Made by a program: the position numbers and the translations under genes
Shown here: positions 16,847 to 25,699 of the stretch, one piece after another
Numbering within the stretch: position 1 is the first letter of the stretch
Layout of the letters: each line of letters begins with the position of its first letter
Origin: Streptomyces sp. NRRL F-525
Lineage (GTDB): Bacteria; Actinomycetota; Actinomycetes; Streptomycetales; Streptomycetaceae
NCBI RefSeq assembly: GCF_000716605.1
Contig: NZ_JNXE01000043.1
Coordinates: 1 to 64,000, forward strand
Direction of reading: 5' to 3'
DNA length: 64,000 nucleotides
Notes under the pieces: model-generated
What the model was told of the DNA's origin: nothing
Seen by the model: only the letters and a program-made list of their open reading frames with translations
Databases searched by the model: none

Positions 16847-18486
16847 CCGACGACCAGCACGGAGAGGGCACCCCTCAGGGCGGCGGACGCTGGGACCCGC
16901 TGCCCCAGGGCGACTACGACGACGGCGCCACGGCCTTCGTGAAACTCCCCGAAGGCGGCATCGACGCCCTCTTGGCCGCCCCGGGCCACGGCTATGTGCC
17001 GCCGCCCATAGAGGCCGCCCCGGACGCCGACCCGTCGTCGACCGGGTCCTGGGCGGTGCCCGCCGAGGGCGTCCAGTGGCCCGACCCGAACGCCGTACCG
17101 CACCAGGGCACGGCCGGCGGGGACCAGTTCTCGTACCGCCCCGGGTCCACCGGCCAGTGGACCTTCCAGGACACCAACGCGCCGGACGCGGGCGCCGCTC
17201 CCGGCCGCGACGTGACCGGGGAGTGGTCGATCCCCGTCGCCGGGGGTGATCTCCCGGACGAATCGGGCGAGTTCACCACCTCGGCCCTGGTCGAGCAGTG
17301 GGGCGGCACCCCGCCCGCGACCCTGCCCGGCGGCGCGCCCGCGCCTTGGGCGACGGACGGCGCGGGCCAGAACTGGGCGCAGCAGGCGGCGGACACCGGA
17401 GTGGTGGAGCGGCCCGGCGAGCGCACCGACGGACGCGGCCTGGAGCACCCGGCCGACCGGTCCGGCACGCACCCGACCGGCGAGGTGTCGGCGCAGGCCG
17501 CCACCCGCCCGCCCGCCGAGGCGACCCGGCAGCCGTACGGCGAGCCCGGCGACCCGTACGCGCACACCCGTTCCGAAGCCCCCGGCGACCCCTACGGCGA
17601 CGCGCGCGCCGACCGCCACGACGACACCGCCGCCGAACTCGCCGTGGACGACGCACAGTCGGCTCATGGGAGCGAGGGTGCGGGCGACGACGGCGAAGGG
17701 GCCGCGGACGGCGCTGAGAGGCCCGCTGAGGCGTCCGCGGCGGTCGACGCGGCCGAGGGTGCCGACGACGCTCCGGAGGCCGCTGAGGCGCCCGTGACGG
17801 CCGTCGAAGCCGACGTGCCGGACGAGGCCGCCGAACCGGCCCCGAAGATCCCCGGCGAGGAACACCCGCTCGCCTCCTACGTGTTGCGCGTCAACGGCGC
17901 CGACCGGCCCGTCACCGACGCCTGGATCGGCGAGTCGCTGCTCTACGTGCTGCGCGAGCGCCTCGGCCTCGCCGGCGCCAAGGACGGCTGCTCGCAGGGC
18001 GAGTGCGGGGCCTGCAACGTCCAGGTCGACGGACGGCTCGTCGCCTCCTGCCTGGTGCCCGCGGTGACCGCCGCCGGCTCCGAGGTCCGTACGGTCGAGG
18101 GTCTCGCCGTCGAGGGGCAGCCCTCGGACGTGCAGCGGGCGCTCGCCAAGTGCGGTGCCGTGCAGTGCGGTTTCTGCGTGCCCGGCATGGCGATGACCGT
18201 GCACGACCTCCTGGAGGGCAACCCCGCGCCCACCGAACTGGAGGCGCGCCAGGCCCTGTGCGGCAACCTGTGCCGCTGCTCCGGCTACCGGGGTGTCCTG
18301 GACGCCGTACAGGAAGTCGTCGCCGAACGCGAGGCGCACGCCGCTGCCGCCGAACCTGAGTCGGACGGCGACGAGGCGCGTATTCCCCACCAGGCGGGAC
18401 CCGGGGGCGGTGGCGTCCACCAGTCGGCGTTCGAGTCCCCGCGCACGCAGGACCAGGTGTACGGCCAGGACGGAGGTCAGGCGTGA
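16843..18486 (+). CDS. [2Fe-2S] subunit with long disordered N-terminal extension
   Basis: The small subunit of a molybdenum hydroxylase. Residues about 350-510 are the complete two-cluster domain: plant-type cluster C383, C388, C391, C403 and second cluster C442, C445, C477, C479 (CGFCVPGM, CGNLCRCSGY). Normal subunits are about 160-200 residues; this one has 547. The first 340 residues are low complexity, acidic, rich in Pro, Gly and Ala, with a repeated Trp motif: TGSW at 67, TGQW at 103, TGEW at 125 and the variant SGEF at 141. A 55-residue tail is also disordered. Start and stop overlap both neighbours by 4 nt. Confidence 0.88.
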   Translation: MTDDQHGEGTPQGGGRWDPLPQGDYDDGATAFVKLPEGGIDALLAAPGHGYVPPPIEAAPDADPSSTGSWAVPAEGVQWPDPNAVPHQGTAGGDQFSYRPGSTGQWTFQDTNAPDAGAAPGRDVTGEWSIPVAGGDLPDESGEFTTSALVEQWGGTPPATLPGGAPAPWATDGAGQNWAQQAADTGVVERPGERTDGRGLEHPADRSGTHPTGEVSAQAATRPPAEATRQPYGEPGDPYAHTRSEAPGDPYGDARADRHDDTAAELAVDDAQSAHGSEGAGDDGEGAADGAERPAEASAAVDAAEGADDAPEAAEAPVTAVEADVPDEAAEPAPKIPGEEHPLASYVLRVNGADRPVTDAWIGESLLYVLRERLGLAGAKDGCSQGECGACNVQVDGRLVASCLVPAVTAAGSEVRTVEGLAVEGQPSDVQRALAKCGAVQCGFCVPGMAMTVHDLLEGNPAPTELEARQALCGNLCRCSGYRGVLDAVQEVVAEREAHAAAAEPESDGDEARIPHQAGPGGGGVHQSAFESPRTQDQVYGQDGGQA

Positions 18487-20813
18487 GCAACGAAGCCGCC
18501 ACCGCGACCACGGAGGCCGCGCCCGCCCCGGAACTGCCGGGCCACGGCCTGGGCGCCTCGCTCCCGGCCGCCGACGCCCGCGCGAAGACCGAGGGCACGT
18601 TCCCGTACGCGGCCGACCTGTGGGCCGAGGGCCTGCTCTGGGCGGCCGTACTGCGCTCGCCGCACCCGCACGCGCGCATCGTGTCCGTCGACACGTCCCA
18701 CGCGCGGGACATGCCCGGCGTCCGGGCCGTCATCACCCACGAGGACGTGCCGGGCCGGGACCGCTACGGCCGGGGCACCGCCGACCGCCCGGTGTTCGCC
18801 TCCGAGGTCGTACGCCACCACGGGGAGCCCATCGCCGCCGTCGCCGCCGACCACCCCGACACCGCGCGGATGGCCGCCGCGGCCATCATGGTCGAGTACG
18901 AGGTACTCGACCCGGTGACCGACCCCGAGCAGGCCTTCGAGGCCGAGCCGCTGCACCCCGACGGCAACCTGATCCGGCACATCCCGCTGCGCCACGGCGA
19001 CCCGGACGCCACCGCCGACATCGTGGTCGAGGGCCTGTACCGCATCGGCCGCCAGGACCCCGCCCCCATCGGCGCCGAGGCCGGTCTCGCCGTGCCCCGC
19101 CCCGACGGCGGCGTCGAGCTGTACATCGCCTCCACGGACCCGCACAACGACCGCGACACGGCCGCCGCCTGCTTCGGCCTGGAGTCCGACCGCGTGAAGG
19201 TCGTCGTCACCGGCGTCCCCGGGGCCACCGCCGACCGCGAGGACCAGGGCTTCCAACTCCCTCTCGGACTGCTGGCGTTGAAGACCGGCTGCCCGGTCAA
19301 ACTCACCGCCACGCGCGAGGAGTCCTTCCTCGGCCACACCCACCGCCACCCCACGCTCCTGCGCTACCGCCACCACGCCGACGAGGACGGTCGGCTGGTC
19401 AAGGTCGAGGCCCAGGTGCTGCTCGACGCGGGCGCCTACGCCGACACCTCCTCGGAGGCCCTGGCCGCCGCCGTCTCCTTCGCCTGCGGCCCGTACGTCG
19501 TCCCGAACGCCTTCATCGAGGGCTGGGCCGTGCGCACCAACAACCCGCCCTCCGGGCACGTGCGCGGCGAGGGCGCGATGCAGGTCTGCGCCGCCTACGA
19601 GGCGCAGATGGACAAGCTCGCCAAGAAGCTCGCCATGGATCCGGCCGAGCTGCGCCTGCGCAACGCCATGGCCACTGGTGACGTCCTCCCGACCGGCCAG
19701 ACGGTGACCTGCCCGGCGCCGGTCGCCGAACTCCTGCAGGCCGTACGGGACTTCCCGCTGCCGCAGCTCCCCAAGGACACCCCCGAGGACGAGTGGCTGC
19801 TGCCCGGCGGCCCCGAGGGCGCGGGCGAACCGGGCGCGGTGCGCCGGGGCGTCGGCTACGGCCTCGGCATGGTCCACATGCTCGGCGCCGAGGGCGCGGA
19901 CGAGGTCTCCACGGCCACCGTGAAGGTCCACGACGGCATCGCGACCGTGCTCTGCGCGGCCGTCGAGACCGGCCAGGGCTTCACCACGCTGGCCCGGCAG
20001 ATCGTCCAGGAGACCCTCGGCATCGACGAGGTGCACGTCGCCCCCGTGGACACCGATCAGCCGCCCGCCGGCCCTGGTTGCCGCGGACGTCATACCTGGG
20101 TATCGGGCGGCGCCGTGGAACGGGCCGCGAAAATGGTCCGCACCCAGCTTCTCCAGCCCCTGGCGCACAAGTTCGGGATGTCGACCGAGCTCCTCCAGAT
20201 CACCGACGGCAAGATCACCTCCTACGACGGCGTCCTCTCGACGACCGTCACCGAGGCCCTGGACGGCAAGGAACTCTGGGCCACCGCCCAGTGCCGCCCG
20301 CACCCGACCGAGCCCCTGGACGAGGCGGGCCAGGGCGACGCCTTCGTAGGGCTCGCCTTCTGCGCGATCCGCGCGGTGGTCGACGTCGACATCGAACTCG
20401 GCTCGGTCCGGGTCGTCGAGCTGGCCCTCGCCCAGGACGTCGGCCGGATCCTGAACCCGACCCAGCTGGTCGCCCGGATCGAGGGCGGTGTCACCCAGGG
20501 CGTAGGCATCGCGCTGACGGAGAACCTGCGCACCGCGCGCGGGTTGATCCGTCACCCCGACCTCACGGGCTACGCCCTGCCCACCGCCCTGGACACCCCC
20601 GACATCCGCATCGTGAAACTCGTCGAGGAGCGTGACGTGGTCGCCCCCTTCGGGGCGAAGGCGGTCAGCGCGGTACCGGTGGTCACGTCACCGGCGGCGA
20701 TCGCGTCGGCGGTGCGCGCTGCGACGGGCCGCCCGGTGAACCGGCTGCCGATCCGCCCCCAGGCGGCGGTGGTGACGGCGACGACCGATCAGTACGGCCA
20801 GTACGGACACTGA
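18483..20813 (+). CDS. Molybdopterin-binding subunit of xanthine dehydrogenase family
   Basis: The large subunit, 776 residues, of a molybdenum hydroxylase encoded with its FAD and Fe-S partners. Overall family pattern is clear: AKTEGTFPYAADL at the start, RGEGAMQVCAAYEAQMDKLA, GQGFTTLARQIVQETLGI and the C-terminal SPAAIASAVRAATGRPVNRLPI. Two normally invariant motifs are changed: the cofactor loop GGGFGGK appears as GATADRE (247-253), and the active-site G-E preceding PP appears as S729-A730. The usual base-catalysed hydroxylation may therefore be absent or different. GTG overlaps the preceding stop. Confidence 0.85.
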   Translation: MSNEAATATTEAAPAPELPGHGLGASLPAADARAKTEGTFPYAADLWAEGLLWAAVLRSPHPHARIVSVDTSHARDMPGVRAVITHEDVPGRDRYGRGTADRPVFASEVVRHHGEPIAAVAADHPDTARMAAAAIMVEYEVLDPVTDPEQAFEAEPLHPDGNLIRHIPLRHGDPDATADIVVEGLYRIGRQDPAPIGAEAGLAVPRPDGGVELYIASTDPHNDRDTAAACFGLESDRVKVVVTGVPGATADREDQGFQLPLGLLALKTGCPVKLTATREESFLGHTHRHPTLLRYRHHADEDGRLVKVEAQVLLDAGAYADTSSEALAAAVSFACGPYVVPNAFIEGWAVRTNNPPSGHVRGEGAMQVCAAYEAQMDKLAKKLAMDPAELRLRNAMATGDVLPTGQTVTCPAPVAELLQAVRDFPLPQLPKDTPEDEWLLPGGPEGAGEPGAVRRGVGYGLGMVHMLGAEGADEVSTATVKVHDGIATVLCAAVETGQGFTTLARQIVQETLGIDEVHVAPVDTDQPPAGPGCRGRHTWVSGGAVERAAKMVRTQLLQPLAHKFGMSTELLQITDGKITSYDGVLSTTVTEALDGKELWATAQCRPHPTEPLDEAGQGDAFVGLAFCAIRAVVDVDIELGSVRVVELALAQDVGRILNPTQLVARIEGGVTQGVGIALTENLRTARGLIRHPDLTGYALPTALDTPDIRIVKLVEERDVVAPFGAKAVSAVPVVTSPAAIASAVRAATGRPVNRLPIRPQAAVVTATTDQYGQYGH

Positions 20814-20824
20814 GCGGCCGGTGC

Positions 20825-21361
20825 GTGACGGTGTTCGAGGGGGTCGTCCTCATCACCGGTGTGATGGCCTCCGGCAAGTCGACGGTCGCGCAGGCGCTGG
20901 CGGAGCGGTTGCCGAGGGCGGCGCACGTCCGGGGTGACGTCTTCCGGCGGATGATCGTCTCGGGGCGCGAGGAGTACGTCCCCGGTGCGGGCGGCGAGGG
21001 GGAGTCCCAACTCCGGTTGCGGTACCGGCTGTCGGCGGCGACGGCGGACGCGTACGCGGAGGCCGGGTTCACGGCGGTCGTCCAGGACGTGGTGCTGGGC
21101 GAGGAACTGTCGGCGTACGTCGGCCTGATCCGCAGCCGCCCCCTGCACGTGATCGTCCTCGCACCGACCCGGGCGGCCGTGATGGCACGGGAGGCGGGCC
21201 GGGCGAAGACCGGATACGGCGCGTGGACGGTCGAGGAGCTGGACCGCGGGCTGCGGACGCGGACCCCGCACATCGGGCTGTGGCTGGACAACTCCGCGCT
21301 GACGGTGGGGGAGACGGTCGACGCGATCATCGAGGGACGGGAACGTTCCCGGGTGGTTTGA
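20825..21361 (+). CDS. P-loop small-molecule kinase / phosphotransferase
   Basis: A 178-residue AAA-type kinase-like protein. Walker A is GVMASGKST at 12-20, followed by the pattern RLPRAAHVRGDVFRRMIVSG seen in gluconate kinase-like and chloramphenicol phosphotransferase-like proteins. The lid-like segment REAGRAKTGYGAWTVEELD is present. Substrate is not predictable. It starts 11 nt after the Mo-subunit gene and may be in the same transcript, but nothing links it functionally to molybdenum hydroxylases. Confidence 0.7.
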   Translation: MTVFEGVVLITGVMASGKSTVAQALAERLPRAAHVRGDVFRRMIVSGREEYVPGAGGEGESQLRLRYRLSAATADAYAEAGFTAVVQDVVLGEELSAYVGLIRSRPLHVIVLAPTRAAVMAREAGRAKTGYGAWTVEELDRGLRTRTPHIGLWLDNSALTVGETVDAIIEGRERSRVV

Positions 21362-21524
21362 GCGTCTGATGAGGTGAGGACGTCTCGGACGTCGCGCGTC
21401 CTCCGGCCCTGTGAGGCGTTTTCGCTGGTCAGGGCGATTGTCAGTGGTGCCGCGTAGGGTTTTGGCAGTGGGGAGACAGCGGGGCACCGGTGGCACACGG
21501 GGAAGATTCACGCACGGGGGAACA

Positions 21525-22706
21525 ATGAGCAGGACCTACGCCGGTTCTACGGCGACCATGATCACCTTGACCGAGGACGACCTCGATCCGTACATCACGC
21601 ACGAGTCGACGCGCCGCTGGCTGACGGGTCCCGGACTGCCGGGCGACAGCGGCCTGTTGACGTTCGAGGAGCTGCGCAGGGAGGGCCTGCGGACGGTGGC
21701 GGACTCGTTGGGCGACCCCGCCCCGCTGGCGGAGGAGCTCCGGGACCAGCTGGTGATAGGCGCGCTCTGGGGACCCGACGGCGGCGAGGCGGAGTCGATC
21801 CTGCTGGACGGCGAGACGGGCGAGATCGCGACGACGTACTTCTTCCAGGACCGCCCGGACCTGATGGAGTCCGGCCCGCTGGCCCCGTCGATCGAAACGC
21901 TGACGCGCTTCACGGCGACGACGGACGAACTGACGTACCTCCGCGGCCAGTTCGCGTCCTACGAGGGCCGGCACGGCACGAAGACGGCGGCGGAGGCGTC
22001 ACGCCAGCTGCTCGCGGTGTTCGAGTCGGCGACGGACGGCGAGGTGCCCCCGTTCTGGAAGGCGGCGGCACTGATCCGTCCGCTCGCCCTGGTGGCGGGC
22101 CCGGGCACGACGTCAGGGCTGACGCTGGACATCCCGGCCCGCCTGCTGGACCAGGAGTTCGGCCAGGGCGCGGTCGCCCGCTTCGAGGAGGTCGACTTCC
22201 CCGCCACGCTCACCCACGAACCGACCCGCCGCTTCCTGCGCGAGACCGGCCTGCCCGAGGACGCGTTCCTCTTCCAGCTCGACACGGACGTCCCGCTCCC
22301 CACCCTCACCGAGTTCTACGAGGACGAGCCCGCCGAGGAACTCCCGCCCCGCGCCGACCAGTTGATCCGCCTCGGCTACCTCATCGAGGACAACAGCCTG
22401 GTGGTGGACGGCGCGACGGGCGAGATCCTGACTTGGAGCGAGCCGGAGGCGACCCTGGCTCCTCTCAACACGGACGTCTCGACCCTGGCCTTCACCCTGT
22501 GGCTGCTCCACCGCGAGAAAGCGATAGACGCGGACCTGTCGGGCGAGCTGACGGCGGAGGCGTACGACCAGTTGGCGACGACGATGCTTCAGACACTGTC
22601 GAAGGTGGATCCGACCGGGGTGGCTCCGACGGGGACGGGCGCGCGGCCGGCCGGCCCGCACTACTGGACGGAGGCGTTCCAGGACGAGGCGGCCGGGGTG
22701 TTGTGA
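21525..22706 (+). CDS. SUKH-4-like protein, tandem domains
   Basis: A 393-residue protein with two copies of a SUKH-4-like domain. The first begins at about residue 24 (ITHESTRRWLTGPGLPG), the second at about 230 (LTHEPTRRFLRETGLPED); each continues with a short acidic segment and LIRLGYLIEDNSLVVDGATG-like strands. SUKH proteins are best known as immunity proteins against secreted toxins, but many in streptomycetes are orphans with other roles. No toxin gene is adjacent. ATG at 21525 follows GGGGGAACA. The neighbouring genes are a kinase and a DinB-like protein. Confidence 0.75.
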   Translation: MSRTYAGSTATMITLTEDDLDPYITHESTRRWLTGPGLPGDSGLLTFEELRREGLRTVADSLGDPAPLAEELRDQLVIGALWGPDGGEAESILLDGETGEIATTYFFQDRPDLMESGPLAPSIETLTRFTATTDELTYLRGQFASYEGRHGTKTAAEASRQLLAVFESATDGEVPPFWKAAALIRPLALVAGPGTTSGLTLDIPARLLDQEFGQGAVARFEEVDFPATLTHEPTRRFLRETGLPEDAFLFQLDTDVPLPTLTEFYEDEPAEELPPRADQLIRLGYLIEDNSLVVDGATGEILTWSEPEATLAPLNTDVSTLAFTLWLLHREKAIDADLSGELTAEAYDQLATTMLQTLSKVDPTGVAPTGTGARPAGPHYWTEAFQDEAAGVL

Positions 22707-22863
22707 CGCGCGCGGGCGGCCGTCGATGAACCGCGCCGGTGCCGTGACGCGCTTGCGAGCGGCCGGGGAATTCGTTCGTGCCGGGTGAGGTGAGCGGCTA
22801 CCTTCCACCTGACCGGGGTGGGGTGCGCGTCGCGGGACGGCGCGCGGGCGAGGGGAACCAGAC

Positions 22864-23583
22864 ATGGACACCGGGACCACACGGACCGACCGCCTGAGCG
22901 TGCTCCTGGAGCAGTTCGACAAGGCCCGGGAGATGGCCCAGGTCCGGCTGAAGGGCCTCGGCGACGAGGAATACCTCTGGGAGCCGACGCCCGACTGCTG
23001 GTCACTCCGCCGCCGGAGCGAGGCGGTGACACCGAGGGCGTTCGGACCGGGGGAGTGGGTCCTCGACCTGGGCGCGGCGGACATCCCGGCGAGCGAGTAC
23101 ACGGAGGTCGCCCGCCAGGCCGCCGACGGCATGACCGTCGCCAAGATCGCCGACGACTGGAGCGTGAGCGTAGAGCGCGTCGAGCAGGTCCTCGCCCACG
23201 AGGGCGAACCGGAGCCCGACACAACCCCGATCACGACCATCGCGTGGCGCCTGGGGCACCTGCACTTCCAGTTCGCGGGGGCGTGGGAGTGGACGTTCGG
23301 TGAGCGCCGCCAGGACCCGAAGCGGATGGTCGACTTCAGCCCGTCGGCGGCCCTGACCCTGGACCACTTCTGGCCGGTGATCGACCGCTGGCGAGCGGCC
23401 GTGGCGACGGTCACGGAGGACCAGTTGGACGCGGTCGGCTTCTCCCAGTACCCGTACGGTTCGGATCCCGACGACCCGTACGTGGCCGTACTGGCGGGGG
23501 CGAACCTGGAGTTCATTCACCACATGGCGGAGATCGCGTTGTTGCGGGATCTGTGGCGGGCGCGGGGTGTGAGCGAGGGGTAA
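22864..23583 (+). CDS. DinB family protein
   Basis: A 239-residue member of the DinB/YfiT-like helical-bundle family, possible metal-dependent transferases in low-molecular-weight thiol or xenobiotic metabolism. Conserved parts include WEPTPDCWSLR near the N-terminus, LGHLHFQFAGAWEW in the middle and EFIHHMAEIALLRD at the end, which supply the usual histidines. ATG at 22864 has GAGGGGAACC upstream. No partner gene is obvious, so the reaction is unknown. Confidence 0.82.
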   Translation: MDTGTTRTDRLSVLLEQFDKAREMAQVRLKGLGDEEYLWEPTPDCWSLRRRSEAVTPRAFGPGEWVLDLGAADIPASEYTEVARQAADGMTVAKIADDWSVSVERVEQVLAHEGEPEPDTTPITTIAWRLGHLHFQFAGAWEWTFGERRQDPKRMVDFSPSAALTLDHFWPVIDRWRAAVATVTEDQLDAVGFSQYPYGSDPDDPYVAVLAGANLEFIHHMAEIALLRDLWRARGVSEG

Positions 23584-23661
23584 GTCCGGGTCGCCTTGGG
23601 GGAGTTCAGGCGCCTTGAGGGAGTTCAGCCGAGGGCAGGGAAGGGCTGCACGGGCGGCACC

Positions 23662-24258
23662 TCAGGCCTGGGCGAGGGGCTCGGCGGGAACGGTGGCACC
23701 GAGTGCGGCGTTCTGCAGGGCCGTGACGCGCTCGATCACGAGCCCCGCCAGTACGGCAGCCGCGATCATGAGCACCTCCTCCACCACCAGGAAGGCCATC
23801 GAGCCCGGGGCCACGCGGCTCGCGACCGTGAGCACCAGCGCGTGCCCGACCCAGGCGGCCCACCACGCGTTCACCAGGGCCGTGTCCCGCTTCTCCTCCC
23901 AGGACGCGGAGCTAGCGCGCCCGATGGCGAGGACGATCCCGCGAGGGACGACGAGGTTGACCAACGGAACGAACCACATGCCGATCGTCCGGCCCCGGCT
24001 CGGAACCGAGGCCCCGGGCGTCAACTCCTGGGCATTGCGCCGGGATTGGGTGAGCCACACGAGGAACAGCACGATCGTGAGAGTCATCAGATAGACGAAG
24101 ACCATGGAGACGAAGCCGGACTCGGACGCGCCCGTGCGGTGCAGGTGGTCGTCTCGGACCGCCGCCGCACGGAACACGTCCGCCACAGCGGACACGGCTA
24201 TCGCCACCTGTGCGGAACGGACAAGGATCCGGGGAGCTCTGCGGGCGGTACTCGTCAT
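23662..24258 (-). CDS. DUF4328 membrane protein
   Basis: A 198-residue integral membrane protein with about five predicted helices and the DUF4328 pattern: a short cytosolic loop with WLTQSRRNAQELTPGAS, then SRGRTIGMWFVPLVNLVVPRGIV. Function is unknown. The start at 24258 (MTSTARR) is chosen because the long frame upstream has Arg/Pro-rich sequence typical of non-coding DNA. Transcribed toward the DinB gene (convergent). Confidence 0.8.
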   Translation of the reverse strand: MTSTARRAPRILVRSAQVAIAVSAVADVFRAAAVRDDHLHRTGASESGFVSMVFVYLMTLTIVLFLVWLTQSRRNAQELTPGASVPSRGRTIGMWFVPLVNLVVPRGIVLAIGRASSASWEEKRDTALVNAWWAAWVGHALVLTVASRVAPGSMAFLVVEEVLMIAAAVLAGLVIERVTALQNAALGATVPAEPLAQA

Positions 24259-24753
24259 CGACTTCGGCCTGTCTCGGAGGCGGGTGCGGCTGCCGGCGGA
24301 CGCCGGGGCTGAGTGATCATAGGGTGCGATCGCCGCACGCGCGTGCGATTTCCGGGTCTTTGACCTCTGCGGGTTCTCCCTTGCCGGCGAAGGTCCTCTG
24401 TCCGGGGATCTTCGTGGCACGCGGCACGCGGCACGTGGCACGCGGCACGGCAGCGCTGTCGGGGGCATCGGTCGGGGCCTTCCGGTCGGTGCCTTCGGCC
24501 GGTCGGCCTGCTGCCGGGCTCCGCGGATCCCGCGTCCGCACGAACCCGTGACTCCGCTCCACCTTCGCCGCATGCAGGGTGTAGCTCTCGTACCACTGAG
24601 CTTGCCCGCGCTTCTGCGCCAGACCTCCACCAGCTCCTCCATGCGCGCGTTGGTCTCGCCGTAGCCGCTCTCCGGCCCTGGGTTCGCACCGTGGTGAACA
24701 CAGCTGCGTAGTACGGGGGTTCATAGGCCTCGACGGGTGTGATCCGGTTTTGG
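24259..24753. other. Gene-poor 495-bp stretch with a possible decayed gene
   Basis: Positions 24414-24450 are a short simple repeat of GGCACGC units. On the minus strand about 24530-24690, two frames read like a broken protein: NARMEELVEVWRRSA in one frame, then QAQWYESYTLHAAKVERS in the next, as if separated by a frameshift. No intact gene is seen. Confidence 0.35.
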
Positions 24754-25353
24754 TCAGGGCAGTGGGGCCTGGGTGCTGACCCAGCTCACCTCGGGGCGAA
24801 CGCTCGGGAGCCCCCATGGCTCCAGTACGCCGCTGACCAGATCGGCCAGGAACTGGACAGCCCCGCCCGCATAGTGCCACCACCCGCCGTTCCGGGAGGC
24901 GACGGTGCACGTCCACTCTCGGGGATCGGCCGGGCCCGTCTTCCAGAGGAAGATGTCGCCCTCGTTGGAAGTCGCCCAGGGCAGCAGCCCACCTGCGGCC
25001 GGATACGGCTGGAGCGGGACGGCCAGGTCGGCATCACCACACCACTCGGCGACCATCTCCAACTCCTCGCGCGTGCCCTGCACCCACGCCGCCTCCGTGC
25101 CGGGCCGAGGCCCGCCGAGAATCAGGAAGTCGCCCAACACGAACGCGGGGAAGAACTCGCAGAGCAGCCTGTAGTCGTCCGGCAGGCCTATGCCAAGATC
25201 CGCTTCGACCACCGCCCAGTCGATGCCCACAGGGACTGAGCGACGGTGGCCAACCAGTTCCGGCACGGCCCGTTCCAGTTCCTCCACCGCATCGACCGGC
25301 GCGTGCAGGCGACGGCGTGGTGTCTGGGTGCCGATGAGATCGTCCACGAGCAC
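24754..25353 (-). CDS. SMI1/KNR4 (SUKH-1) family protein
   Basis: A 199-residue SUKH-superfamily protein. The SMI1/KNR4 core is seen in IDWAVVEADLGIGLPDDYRLLCEFFPAF, FLILGGPRPG and, later, LLPWATSNEGDIFLWKTGPADPREW, the typical run with Asn-Glu-Gly-Asp. Such proteins are often immunity proteins of polymorphic toxin systems, but no toxin is next to it. GTG start at 25353 is the first in frame; a second GTG lies 6 nt inside. It is about 85 nt from the tRNA-Cys gene, transcribed in the same direction. Confidence 0.8.
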   Translation of the reverse strand: MLVDDLIGTQTPRRRLHAPVDAVEELERAVPELVGHRRSVPVGIDWAVVEADLGIGLPDDYRLLCEFFPAFVLGDFLILGGPRPGTEAAWVQGTREELEMVAEWCGDADLAVPLQPYPAAGGLLPWATSNEGDIFLWKTGPADPREWTCTVASRNGGWWHYAGGAVQFLADLVSGVLEPWGLPSVRPEVSWVSTQAPLP

Positions 25354-25439
25354 AGCCTGCCAGACCGACTTGCCGGGCTTGGCTGCTCCGCCCTACTCCG
25401 CCCTGCTCCACTCATCGCCGCTGGTCGCACCAGCTACAG

Positions 25440-25511
25440 AGGCCGTGGCGGGAATCGAACCCGCGTAACTCGCTTTGCAGGCGAGTCCCTGAACCACTCG
25501 GGCACACGGCC
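25440..25511 (-). tRNA. tRNA-Cys (anticodon GCA)
   Basis: On the minus strand the 7-bp acceptor stem GGCCGTG/CACGGCC, D stem CCC/GGG, anticodon stem CTCGC/GCGAG with loop CTGCAAA, and T stem GCGGG/CCCGC with loop TTCGATT are all intact. The discriminator base is U, as required by cysteinyl-tRNA synthetase. CCA is not encoded. No integrase or att-like duplication of the 3' end is seen nearby. Confidence 0.95.
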
Positions 25512-25686
25512 GTGTTTGGTGAGTTGACCGTATGGGTGGGGGGTGGGCCTCGACAAGGGGGCCTGTGGTGGTGCAACGGGACTGCCATACGCCGTTCATG
25601 AATGGGCGGGCGGTACCTGTGGTCGTACGACCAAGGTCTCAGCCCCCGGCCATCCTCCGACAGGGGTCAACCCGGCCGGCGGACCT

Positions 25687-25692
25687 TACGCT
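25687..25692 (+). promoter_or_regulatory. -10 box of leaderless MFS transcript
   Basis: TACGCT ends 7 nt before the ATG at 25700; no ribosome binding site is present. The layout matches other leaderless starts in this window. Confidence 0.5.
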
Positions 25693-25699
25693 GGCGGGC

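Noticed and set aside
15889..18420. An 843-codon open frame on the minus strand opposite the Mo-hydroxylase genes
   Set aside because: High GC leaves the antisense frame open; composition is Arg/Gly/Val-rich with no family motif, and the plus strand carries clear homologues.
25440..25511. tRNA-Cys as an integration site for a genomic island
   Set aside because: No integrase gene and no second copy of the tRNA 3' end were seen on either side.
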